Assembly: GCA_032821775.1 (NCBI GenBank)
Contig: JAVLRN010000008.1
Location: 992,001 to 1,056,000 of the forward strand
DNA length: 64,000 bases
Source: Sanguinoderma infundibulare
Taxonomy: Eukaryota > Basidiomycota > Agaricomycetes > Polyporales > Polyporaceae
Reading direction: 5' to 3'
Each line of letters starts with the position of its first letter. Position 1 is the stretch's first letter. A program made the translations under genes and the position numbers. This document shows positions 1 to 9,570 of this stretch, piece after piece. The notes under the pieces were generated by a model. That model worked only from the letters and a program-made list of their open reading frames with translations. It searched no databases and was not told where the DNA came from.

Positions 1-1034
1 TTCCCTCGTCTGTCTGGGATGGCGATTGTACAGGGGACACTGGGGAGGGTGGTGGATTGAACACAGCACTGGAGAAGAGGTCGTGGAGCATAAAGGGGAA
101 CACTGCATCCGCATTGGGTCCTGTTGAAACAAGTTCTGCTTAGAACGTGATGAACTGAAGGCGGGAACTGTCAACTCACTTGCCATAGTTATCTCAGATT
201 CTTCTACAACAAGTGCAGGGTCCGTCTGATCATCCGACCACATCAGCTCATCATCGCCGCCCTCGCCAGTGATCGGCAGCTCCCCTTCACCATCGGACGA
301 GCAATCGGACGACGGCAGCACATCTTCACCATACTCGCCAGTCAATGGCAGGTTGGAGTTGCCATCGGATAAGCAACCAGACAATGGTGGCACATCTTTG
401 CCATACTCGCCGGTCAATGGCAGGTCGGAGTCGCCATCGGACAAGAGAGGGGATGACAGCAGCACATCTTTGCCATGCTCACCAGTAAACGGCAGGTAGG
501 AGTCGCCATCGGAAGAGGAACCAGATGACTGCAGCTCATTAGTGCTGTGCTCACCGGTGAATGGGAGGTTGGAGTCACCATCGGACCAGCAACCGGGCGA
601 TGGCGGCTCATCGTCGCCGGTCTCACCAGTCGCTGGCAGCTCCCCATCACCATCGGACAAGAGAGGGGAAGACGGCGGCACATCATCACGGTGCTCACCC
701 GTCTGAGGCGGGTTGGGGTGCGGAGCTGCCGAGGAAGGGGATGATGGCAGCTCGTACTCCTCACCAAAAATAATCATAGCTGTTTTGCAGTCGTCTTCCA
801 TATCATCGTCAGACATGAGCATGGTAGCGTGATCCTGAAAGGTCGATGATGATCCTGTCAGCTCAGCGGTTGGTGATGAAGCTGGATCCAACAACACCTG
901 GGGTTGCCACAGAGGTGCTGAGGACAATTCATCCCAGTTCCGAGAGCTTCGCGATCGCGCCTCGGCACCAGTAGTTACCATCGAGCCTGCCGGAGGGTTT
1001 CTTCTGCGGTCTGGGGATGCTTCACCAATAATAC
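1..1034 (-). CDS. Acidic repeat protein, partial (runs off left edge)
   Basis: The minus strand is open from a TAG splice acceptor at 1035-1037 down to a GTGAGT donor just after 180. A 57-bp intron follows (acceptor CAACAG), and the frame then continues from 120 to the window edge. The protein is Ser/Pro/Asp/Glu rich. Its middle is a tandem array of a 24-residue acidic repeat carrying the motif LP-x-TGE and SDGDS. After the intron it reads through a Pro-rich stretch. No known domain is recognised. Upstream exons probably lie between 1,040 and 1,650, where a basic stretch (GKARGRKLKPVG) is readable on the same strand. It is divergent from the gene starting at 1,780. Coding status is inferred from splice signals that keep the frame and from codon-phased repeats; function is unknown. 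Confidence 0.55.
264..740 (-). repeat. 72-bp coding minisatellite, about 6.5 copies
   Basis: The core 'caccggtcaatggcagg' and its variants recur at 264, 336, 408, 480, 552, 624 and 696, a strict 72-bp period. Since 72 is a multiple of three, each unit adds 24 residues to the acidic minus-strand protein. Copies differ by scattered substitutions but not in length, as expected when the reading frame is selected. Confidence 0.85.
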
Positions 1035-1779
1035 CTACAAGGGACGGTGGAGTCTGAGTTGGAGTCGGAGACCTGATGTGGACTTGCTTCGATGCTATAT
1101 GTACATACACTGAAATCAGTAGGAGGATTGTGAAAATAGAAATATATTTTGTACCCTCACTGGGTGCCCGAGAGACACTGCAGGTGCGCAGCACAGGTGC
1201 CGGGAACATTTGTGATTGCGGTGGCGGCCCGGCATTCGCAGATGGAGAGTGGTTGGCTGAAAGGCTTTTAATCGATGCAAAATGAGCTCCAAAACCAGTT
1301 ACGCACCTTTCGATCGCGTTTTTGGGGTGCCGACGGGCTTCAGCTTCCTACCTCTTGCCTTGCCCTGCCGTGATGGTCCTGTACATGAGTTCAGTACCAG
1401 AGGAGATATCAGGCATTTGGAAGACATACCTGGTGTCCGTGTCATATCAGTAACTACAGAAAATGAATGTGTATCGACAAGCGCACTCCCGGGAACTGCG
1501 CGGCAGCTCAAAGATAGGCTTGGTTGAGGTGCTGCGGTGCGATAAACGCCCACGTGGTGGGTGGCAGTGCCCATGCAAGAAGGAACGAGGCACAAATGAG
1601 GCAGCTGCCGTTCAGCATTTGAGCTGGCTATTGATGGGTCACTGCTGAGGACAGAGGTGCCCTCTTTCACACTCTCTAATGTGCTGCCAAACTGCTCACA
1701 ACAAGCCTTTTTTTCTTGTGCTCACGACATCTATCCAGCGACTCCTCTGCTCTTTCAAAGTCTCCAGGAACCTTCCGCA
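1035..1779. other. Intergenic / 5' exon region between divergent genes
   Basis: This holds the start regions of the two divergent genes. Short frames are readable on the minus strand (1,299-1,670) that could be the first exons of the acidic gene. I cannot fix their splice sites. No promoter motif stands out. Confidence 0.35.
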
Positions 1780-4700
1780 ATGCAGCCTGCTAAGCCGTCG
1801 ACTGAACCGGAGCTGCTGCCACCCACGACGGACCAGATCCAGATGATGTGGGAGCTAGCAAGTCAGCTCGAGTATGCATTCTACGCTCATCCCGGTGTCG
1901 GGACTGGTCACAGACGCAAACGTTGGCATGCCCATTTCATGCAAGACCTCAAAGGTTTCATCACGGTGCTTCATGAGGCTACGTTTCCTGGAATTCCCCC
2001 TTTCGCTGCTGGCTGTGTCTGGGAGAACAATCGTCGGCAGTATGCTGGGGAGAAAAAGTTTGATCCAGAGAAGATTCCAGAGATGGGACCGTTACATGTC
2101 GCATTTAAAAAGGGAGCCCCCGGCCACCTTACGTACTATCCGGCAGGAGAATCGGATGATGAATACGGAATCCTGCCTGAGGACAAGCTCAGAAATGTGT
2201 GGTGGCAGGAGCCACCCCCAGGTGCGCAATCAAATTTATTTCACATTGTTCTCATTGATAACTACAACTCATTCAAAGCCGTACTGAACATCCCGCAAGC
2301 GGCAGCAAGCCACGCAAATAATCAGGAAGCTTTGGATGAACCCAAGGCTTCTGGACGTACCCGGCAGCAGCGCAAGACGGGTGATGCAGCGGAGGGGGTC
2401 GGTGGGACATCTGGAAAGGGGGCGACAAAGGGTGCATCACCGAAAATTTGTTTGCTATTCACGCAGTTGACAAACGAGCATGTCCATCATCCCAGTGACC
2501 AGCGGTGCTGACTCCGAGGGTGAGAGCGAGATCGACATTGACGATGCGCTGACGGTCGTCGCTACTTCGACGCAGAAGCCAGGAGGACGTAGTCGGAAGC
2601 CGATGAAGAGTGCCGATGAGGATGAGGGACATGGCCGGAAGCCGATGAAGAGCGCCAATCAGGATGAGGCTGCCGTGAGCTCCAGCGGGCGGCAGCTGCG
2701 ATTGACATCCCGCACCAAAGCTGCCGGAGTGTCCACGGGCAAGAAGAGCAAACGTCCACCTGCCGCAACTGCTACTTTAGCTGCCGGCTCATTGAAACGA
2801 ATGGATGGTGATGTGCCGAAGACACGAACGACTCGTACGATGGAGCCAGAAGATGTGCAGCCCACGGCCCTCGTGCGGCGGTCGAAACAATGCAGCCGTG
2901 GTACCCTTCTCAAGCTGAAGGATATCAGCGCAGAAGGATATCAGCGCAGAAGGATATCAGCGCAGAAGAGCTGGAATTGAAATACATTTCACATGTAAGT
3001 TTCATGAAATTTGGATATCCTTGGCATCGCTCACGTAAAGTTAGCCCCGTCCCTGTGACCAATGCCAAAGCAGGAACAAGACATGTTATGTTCTCCTGCC
3101 CCTTACATCTGCTTGCAAGTCGTGCATGAAGTCCAAAATTGGGTGCTCCCTCGTGTTCAACATCAAACATAACCCCCCGCTCGCAACCTACCTCAGCTTT
3201 GCATTCTGGTGCATGGTCTCATCCCCTGATGTGTTCGAAGAACCTGGCTTCTCTCCAACGCGACTTCCAAACCCGCTCCCTACCGACGAGGAGTATGGCT
3301 GGTTCATCACCCAGTTCACCAAGATCCCTTGTCAGAAAGATGTGAAGGATGCGCTCATTTGGAAGCTTTCCGCAGAGCTTGAGGAAGAATCCGATGATGA
3401 GCTGGTAGCCATGAAGGGCCGGCAAACAAGAAGCTGTTCTGCAGGCGGGCGTGCCCATTCGCAATCCAGAGCACGCAGCCGTTCTACCACCCACCGCTCT
3501 CGTTCTCAGTCTCCGGCACCATCCTGCCTATCCAGTACTCTTCCCGGCTCTTTGTGTGTATCTGCTGAGCCGCCACCGCCGTCTGTGGCTGTATTGCGCA
3601 GCGACTCCCATGCCTCTGATGGTAATATGTCCGTCGATGTTGATCTGGCTGGAGCGAGCCATGGCCACATCGTCGCCGATCCCTTTGCGGCTGGACTGGC
3701 AGCAACGGGTGCCGGCACCTCCCAAACCAGATTCCGTGATGCACTGGCAGACGTTGAGAAGCCCCCAGTGCCATCTCGCACATCAGCACGGTTGCGCGGG
3801 CTCATACCACCAGCCGACACCATTCATGGTTTGCAGGATGAGCTCGCCTACGCTACCGTTGCACATGAGGCTCTGCACGCACTTCCTCCACAACGTGCTG
3901 GTCCAGGACATGTTCCTCACACACCGCTGAGTGTGCCGGAGCTAGGTACGGTTTTTAACTGTTATATTCTCTCATTGGTATCTCACATCTTTAAAAGCAG
4001 GATCGTGGAAGGAGCTGCTGCGGGTCACAAAGCGGGTTTCCGGTGGGATGTACACACTTGCAGATCCGCCGCATGTCGATGAGTCTGTGGCTCATCACAG
4101 GCTGCTCTCTCAGGTCGATCGCTATGGCCTAGAAATCGTCGACAGCCTCTGAAACCACCCGCTTGATCTACTCGACCATCCGAACTACTCGCTCATTGAG
4201 CCTCTCCATTTCTCCGGCACCCTCGTTCAGATGATTCAGGATACCAAAGCAAAGTTCAACGAGATCGTTGCTTTCAAGACCGAGCTCGAGCACGACGCTT
4301 CCAACTTCCAGGGCTTGCACTCGTCACTTGAGGTCTCTAGCCTTCAGTTCAAAAAGGCTGCCGACACAACAGACGATGGTCGGGAGCACCTGCAGTTGGG
4401 ACTTGGGCATCACCTCGTACTTTCGGAGCATTTGGTTTCATCCTTAGATGCACTGGCAGAACTTCATGTCATCTTTGCATGGTTTGCCGGTGCCTTCACA
4501 TCTATCCCTGCCATGCCGATGAACTGGGCTGCAATGCACAACATGCTCCATGCGTTTGATCAGCTCAGGGGCCTGCACGATGTCGTTCTGGATTGCATGC
4601 ATGGCCTGGACGAAGACATGCGCCCCGTGTGGGAGCAGGTTCGCCGTTTTGAGCGCAGAATGGAGAACTTTGAGAGCGATCTCCTGGCTTTCGCAGCCGA

Positions 4701-5343
4701 TGCCATTTATCAGCCGCACATGTGCACTCTCGGTGTCTATCTCTCCAATCAAATTGCGGCACTTGAAGAATGCATTCACGCTCTAGACAGCATCGTACCG
4801 CAGCAGCCGGCACCCCAATCTCCCACTCTTGGCGACATCCTCCACACCCTCACACAGGTCTCGCTGCGTGTCGATGCATTGGAACGTGGCACGGATCAGA
4901 CCATCCAGCAAGATATCAAGGAGGCTGTCGGTGAATACCTCACCGACTGCGGTCTCTCTGCTGAGATCCTGCAGAACTTTGCGACGGCACTACAAGCAGG
5001 GTCTTCTGAGGCCCCAGTGGGTGGCAGCATCAGCATCGGGCCTCAGTCATTTAACACGGCCATTCCCGGCACCATTTCCACGCAAGATGAGCACTTGAAT
5101 GCAGCACCATCCGACACGATACCTGCAGTGCCGAGTGGCAGTCCATCCACCACGTTTCATGGTGCCGAAGACGTACCGGCACCTCCGAATCTGGATTGCA
5201 TGTCGGCACCTCCATTGTCTGCCACTCCTGAGGCTGGCATGGCAGCTTCCATTGTTGAGCCGTCTGGAGGTACGCCATCTGCCCGTGCTCCATCAGTTGT
5301 TAACCGTATGCCAGCCATGCGCGGCAGATCTGGTGGGTTGTGA
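1780..5343 (+). pseudogene. Uncharacterised multi-exon gene, basic middle and helical C-terminus, one nonsense codon
   Basis: The start is the ATG at 1780, first Met of an open exon to about 2,410. Introns are visible near 2,411-2,471 (GTGCATC...CACGCAG), from about 2,991 (GTAAGTTTC) and at about 3,947-4,001 (GTACGG...AAGCAG). The N-terminal exon has a Trp/Tyr-rich conserved-looking block (HRRKRWHAHF). The second part is very basic (Lys/Arg/Ser). Near 3,114 there is a C-x2-C-x6-C segment that resembles half of a Zn2Cys6 cluster. An RS-rich tract follows (3,440-3,530), then a long helical, probably coiled-coil segment (4,231-4,950) and a Pro/Ser tail. A single TGA at 4,150-4,152 interrupts an otherwise open exon running on to 5,343. 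I do not recognise the family. The stop suggests recent inactivation unless that stretch is spliced out. Confidence 0.5.
2920..2967 (+). repeat. 16-bp perfect tandem triplication
   Basis: The unit ggatatcagcgcagaa occurs three times head to tail with no mismatch. Sixteen is not a multiple of three, so each copy is read in a different frame. It sits near the end of the basic exon of the surrounding gene. Confidence 0.9.
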
Positions 5344-5371
5344 ACATCATTTGTAGATGTAGCAGATGTTC

Positions 5372-5562
5372 CACATCTACATTCCCGAACATATCTCGCA
5401 TGAATAGGGCCTTGTAACACGTGTATATTGCTAACGAATCATATACATGCAGTACTCTAAATACCTACCAGAAATTCCGCATCCACATCCCGAATGTATC
5501 TCACATGAATAGGGCCTTGTAGCACATGTATATCGCTGATGAATCACATATGTGTTGTACTC
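5372..5562. repeat. Two diverged direct repeats, 105-bp offset
   Basis: The segment with tgaatagggccttgta at 5,401 recurs at 5,506, flanked by matching sequence (cacatctacattcccgaa / catccacatcccgaatg upstream; gtactct downstream). It lies between the convergent ends of the plus gene (to 5,343) and the minus gene (from 5,704), so is probably 3' UTR or intergenic. Confidence 0.7.
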
Positions 5563-6602
5563 TCCAGAGTGCTTCAGAAAAACCAGAGACGGGTGCAGGA
5601 TGAGGTGTGAATGGACATGTAAGTACGGCACGTAAAACAAGCAGGAGCGTCGGCAGCGAGGAATGTGGAATCATACTTGACATGTGGAGATAAATGACAC
5701 TGCTCAACTTGCCTTTCCTCCCTGGCATGCCGAGCGCCGTCTAGTGACCTGGGCATCCGGGGTAATGGAAAGCTGAGTGGCCTGGGTACGTGCCGCTGCC
5801 GTGTTCCCCTTCTGCTTCCCCTTCCCCTTCTGCCTCGGCTTCTCCAGCTCCTGGTCCAGGCCCTGAAATGCAGCTGAGCAAGATTTCAGGACGTCTTTGA
5901 CATGTTCCGCCTTCAGGCTCATGCGTTCCATGTATTCCGGGAGACCTGCTGGCCATGTGTCGCATTCCTCGGCATCTGTGAGCAATCGGAGGTCTCTGAG
6001 CATCATGCCGACCACGAGGCAGTAACGCTGCATCTCTTCCACAGTCGCGTCATGTTCCACGCCTCGTTTCACCCACTTGAGGAGTGATTCCACCACCTTC
6101 TTCGATGAGTGGATGGCTTTTGGCACGTGTCCCGACTTGTGTGCCCAGGTTGCCCAGAATACCGGAGCCTTCGCGCAGATGTTGCTTAGCTGCCCCAGCT
6201 GTGATTCGTGTCAGACCGCCACTACAAAGGTGGCAACATAATTGTGTACATACCTTCTCTTTCATGCGCTCGGTCATATCCACATATTCCGCATCATCGG
6301 ACAGGTGCTGAAGGAATTGCAAGTGGACATCCGCATCCCGTGTCAGATCGTAGGGTGCAAGCACAGCGATTGGTGGCGTATCGTCCGTGGTAGCTTCCGT
6401 CGGCACAGTCCTGGCAGCATCATCCTGACTGGAGGCACTGAGAATCGAATGCGCGACGGTGCCACTGTGGCTCCCTGTGGCAGCATTCATTGTAGGGGCA
6501 GGAGCAGTATTCGTGAAGTGGGTTTCAGAATGCTTCTCAGTAGCGGCAGCGGGAGCACCGCACATTGCTGCTGCCAGTGCCTGAGGGACAGTGGCACCAG
6601 CC

Positions 6603-7273
6603 TAAGGCTGAACATGGATCACCTGTGGGTTGACCTGGACCTGTACCTGTGGGTATTGAGGCCTCAGAGGGCTTGACCTGGACCTGTGCAGGTCAAGACC
6701 TGTATTGACCCATACCCACAGATCTTTGACCTGTACCCATGGGTTTACCCACATAAAGACCTGTACCTATGGATACCTGCAAGACCCACCAAAATACATA
6801 CAAGTGAAAGCTGTTTTGTGTGAAATGTTCACCCAATTGTGTCCTTTGGGCAGGTATATCACTTCCTACCACTCCTTGGACACAGGTTTAATTGTGAGAA
6901 GCTCTTTGATGGTCAGAAACTTGAACACCTTAAATTCCAGATCAGGTGCAAGGTTTGAGCACCTGCATAGGCTGGAGAGAAGGCTGAAGACAATACACCA
7001 GATATCATAGTTCAATCAAACAAACAGTTTCTACTGCACTTATTGTAGGCAAATAGATCATATAGACCACTCATTGAAGACATACAGACTGTTTATCTTT
7101 TTGGAAAAACCCATGGGTAACCTGGAGGTAACCCACAGCCTCAAAACCTCTGACCTGGATCTGTGCCTGACCTATGCACCAGGTACCCATACCCACAAGA
7201 CCCATACCCACAGGTCCAGATCCAGGTATATATGGGTATACCTGCAAGGAACCCATACCCATGTTCAGCCTTA
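6603..7273. mobile_element. 671-bp hAT-like MITE with 8-bp TSD
   Basis: The ends are 15-bp perfect terminal inverted repeats (taaggctgaacatgg at 6603; its complement ending at 7273). The flanks are an 8-bp direct duplication, caccagcc, at 6595-6602 and 7274-7281. Subterminal regions are dense in GACCTGTACC and ACCCATACCC motifs in both orientations. There is no coding capacity. The TSD length fits hAT-type transposition (family knowledge). The insertion interrupts an exon of the minus-strand gene; removal restores the frame, which independently supports the boundaries. Confidence 0.85.
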
Positions 7274-7702
7274 CACCAGCCACATTCGTCACGTTTGGAG
7301 CCGGTGGCTCGACGATCGTGGTCGCGGGAGCACCAGGGATAGTTGCAATGGGAATATGAAGCTGTTACGACACTAACATCGGGGTTATCATTTTCTTCTT
7401 TACTACGCTTACCCCACACGGACTTACACCACTACCGCTACCATCTCGGACCTCACATCCCTCATGCGCACATAGGGATTATACCCATACCATCCACTCC
7501 TTCACCGACCGTCCATAACCATGGACATCCACACTCATTATCCACGACCCTTACGTATCCCCAGACTATCATGGACCTATATATCGCCTCCTACTTTAGG
7601 CCATGCCATGGACAGTTCACTCGTTTACCACCTATTGATATATGCTCGGATGGCACCATCCCCTCGCACATATCAAGACCACGTTGGACCTATAGTCAAT
7701 AC

Positions 7703-7974
7703 AGACATGTTCACAAGAACGTGTCTCGACTATTCCATACCAGTATAGTAGACTGTGTCGTACACAGTCTACCCACACATCCTTCTCAGAGACTGGACCA
7801 TCAACAGCCAGTCTCCACCTCTACCATCATCAGCAACTGTGCTATGCACAGTTCCCCATCAGTCCTTACTCCAACTATCATACATGGACTCGCGACCAGA
7901 CTAGACACGCCCACGTGACCGTGTCCCGGCAAGGACATGTATCAAGCGCTCTAGACTGTGTACTACACAGTCTA
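7703..7974. promoter_or_regulatory. Five perfect or near-perfect palindromes in U3
   Basis: Stem pairs: 7703-7726 (agacatgttc/gaacgtgtct; perfect in the 3' LTR), 7748-7771 (tagactgtgt/acacagtcta), 7789-7815 (gagactgg/ccagtctc), 7835-7853 (aactgtgc/gcacagtt) and 7952-7974 (tagactgtgt/acacagtcta). Two share the same stem. They could be protein-binding dyads or RNA hairpins; I cannot tell which. Confidence 0.6.
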
Positions 7975-8173
7975 TCCCTCCTTTAATACTTAGGCTCACT
8001 GTGACTCCTCCGACAGTCCACGGTCTATAGTCATATCCCGAACATTCCACCAAGCATGGAGATGTTCTCAGTACGACTCAGGATTCGTCAACAGGACTCA
8101 TCCCGACTCGGACCCCACCAGGGCTCAGCTCACAAGTCATACTGCACAGTCCACAGTGCACAGTCCACAACGA

Positions 8174-8439
8174 TGACTCATCATGACTCATCCACAGTCA
8201 TGCTGACTCATTCCGCAGTCACGATGACTTACTGCACAGTCCACAAAGCACAGTCCACAACAATGACTCACCATGACTCGTCCCGCAGTCATGCTGACTC
8301 ATTCCGCAGTCACAATTACTCAGTCCACAGTAATGACTCATTATGACTCATCCCGCAGTCATGCTGAGTCATTCCACAGTCTACAGCAGCAGCTTATACC
8401 TACCATACATAGTACTTTACCTAGTTACAACCTGAGTCA
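8174..8439 (+). promoter_or_regulatory. Array of nine TGASTCA (Gcn4/AP-1-type) sites in U3
   Basis: Exact TGACTCA occurs at 8174, 8184, 8204, 8264, 8295, 8334 and 8344, and TGAGTCA at 8365 and 8433, with near-matches between. This is the core site of Gcn4/CPC1/AP-1 bZIP factors (established knowledge). The array ends 20 bp before the TATA box, as expected of an upstream activating sequence. The same array is in the 3' LTR. Confidence 0.75.
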
Positions 8440-8458
8440 GCCGCAGCACTCAGATGTG

Positions 8459-8503
8459 TATATAAGGGGCGACGCACCAGTAGCGACCCCCAGTTTTCAG
8501 TCT
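8459..8503 (+). promoter_or_regulatory. LTR promoter: TATA box and predicted mRNA 5' end
   Basis: TATATAAG lies at 8459-8466. About 32 bp downstream, 8492-8503 (agttttcagtct) is the exact reverse complement of the sequence right after the 5' LTR. In Tf1-type self-priming the mRNA 5' end pairs with the primer binding site, which places the transcription start at about 8492. Confidence 0.75.
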
Positions 8504-8851
8504 CCTGTTTATCCAATGGAGTTTACCCTACTCTATAGAAACTGCCTAGTTTCTCATTCATAACTCACACCAATAGGGGACCACCCCCATGTCTCCCTAA
8601 GTCATGTACAAAAGGTCTTTCAGAAGATACTTTAGTTGCCTGCATCGTTATCAGGCCGTAGTAGTCAACGACTGTAGATCAGACATCTAAGTCGTTGCCT
8701 ACAGACTAGGGGACTCTCCTTTGGACATTCCCGTCTCTTGGGTTGTTCAGGATAACAACTCATGGCTTTACTTCGATAAGTAAGGCTAGATCCAATACTA
8801 GTCTACGTATTGATACCTGCATAAGGTTTGCAGGTATTGAGACGTAACATT

Positions 8852-8863
8852 AGACTGAAAACT
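8852..8863 (+). other. Self-primer binding site
   Basis: agactgaaaact, starting 2 bp after the LTR, is complementary over 12 of 12 bases to 8492-8503. No TGG start typical of a tRNA-primed site is present. Confidence 0.75.
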
Positions 8864-8906
8864 TCTACACTCCACTTTTCCAAGTGCAGAGTACCCAATC
8901 CCTTAA

Positions 8907-9570
8907 AGTATAGGTTGCTTAGTCGAGAAGCAATCTGTACTATAGGACGTACTATGGATTGCTTGGTCTGACCTTCGATAAGGTGCAGAGAGTAGTCCAT
9001 ACTACGAGCTATAGGTTACCGGTCTGGCCTTCGACAAGGTCCAGAAGTAATCTATACCCCTGGATGATAGATCACTTAATCAAGTGTCGACACGAGTCGA
9101 AAGAGTCATCTATATCCAGGATGATAGATTGTTAGGTCTGACCTACGACGAGGTTCAGAAACAATCTATAACCGGACCGATAGGATTGCTAAGTCAAGCA
9201 TCAACACAGTCGATAAACATCCTATACCCTGAACGACAGGTTGCTCGATCTAGCCTTTGATAAGGTCTAGAAAGCAATATATACCCCGAGCAATAGGTTA
9301 TCCGCTCAGATAATGTCTAAAGTCCTATACCAAGAAGACCTCCGACACCACTCGGAAAGGAGTACACCAACATTAGGTCGATCTGTACATCACAACGCGC
9401 ATCGACAATAGGTATCAGCCCTAGCTTTCAACAAAAGCTCAGAGGAACCTACACCCCGAGATGGATCTCTTAACAGGAACCAAGAGAAATTCTAGACAAA
9501 AAAAGTTCCTACAGTATTAGGTAGTTCGTTCTAGCCCACAACGATAAGTCTAGAAGGAGCCTATACCTCG
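8907..9570 (+). repeat. Tandem array of about ten imperfect hairpins
   Basis: Diverged units of about 45-55 nt, spaced about 60-70 nt, share a plan: outer stem (ta)taggtt / aatctata, and an inner stem tctgaccttcgataaggt-cag closing a CGAT-type loop. Clear units start near 8907, 8936, 9010, 9070, 9121, 9178, 9234 and 9290; weaker ones lie near 9407 and 9514. Units differ on both sides of stems. Isolated hairpins with the same ttcgataag loop recur at 8768 (U5), about 10,180 and 11,128. Confidence 0.6.

Larger units (their letters stand above)
7363..8849 (+). repeat. 5' LTR of the LARD-type element
   Basis: From the TATA box and self-primer match, U3 is 7363-8491 and R+U5 is 8492-8849. U3 contains five short palindromes (7703-7974) and a cluster of nine TGASTCA motifs (8174-8439). 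The end is fixed by divergence from the 3' LTR right after CGTAACA. Confidence 0.92.

Noticed and set aside
3090..3170. Possible Zn2Cys6 transcription factor domain
   Set aside because: Only one C-x2-C-x6-C half is readable, with no second half or linker.
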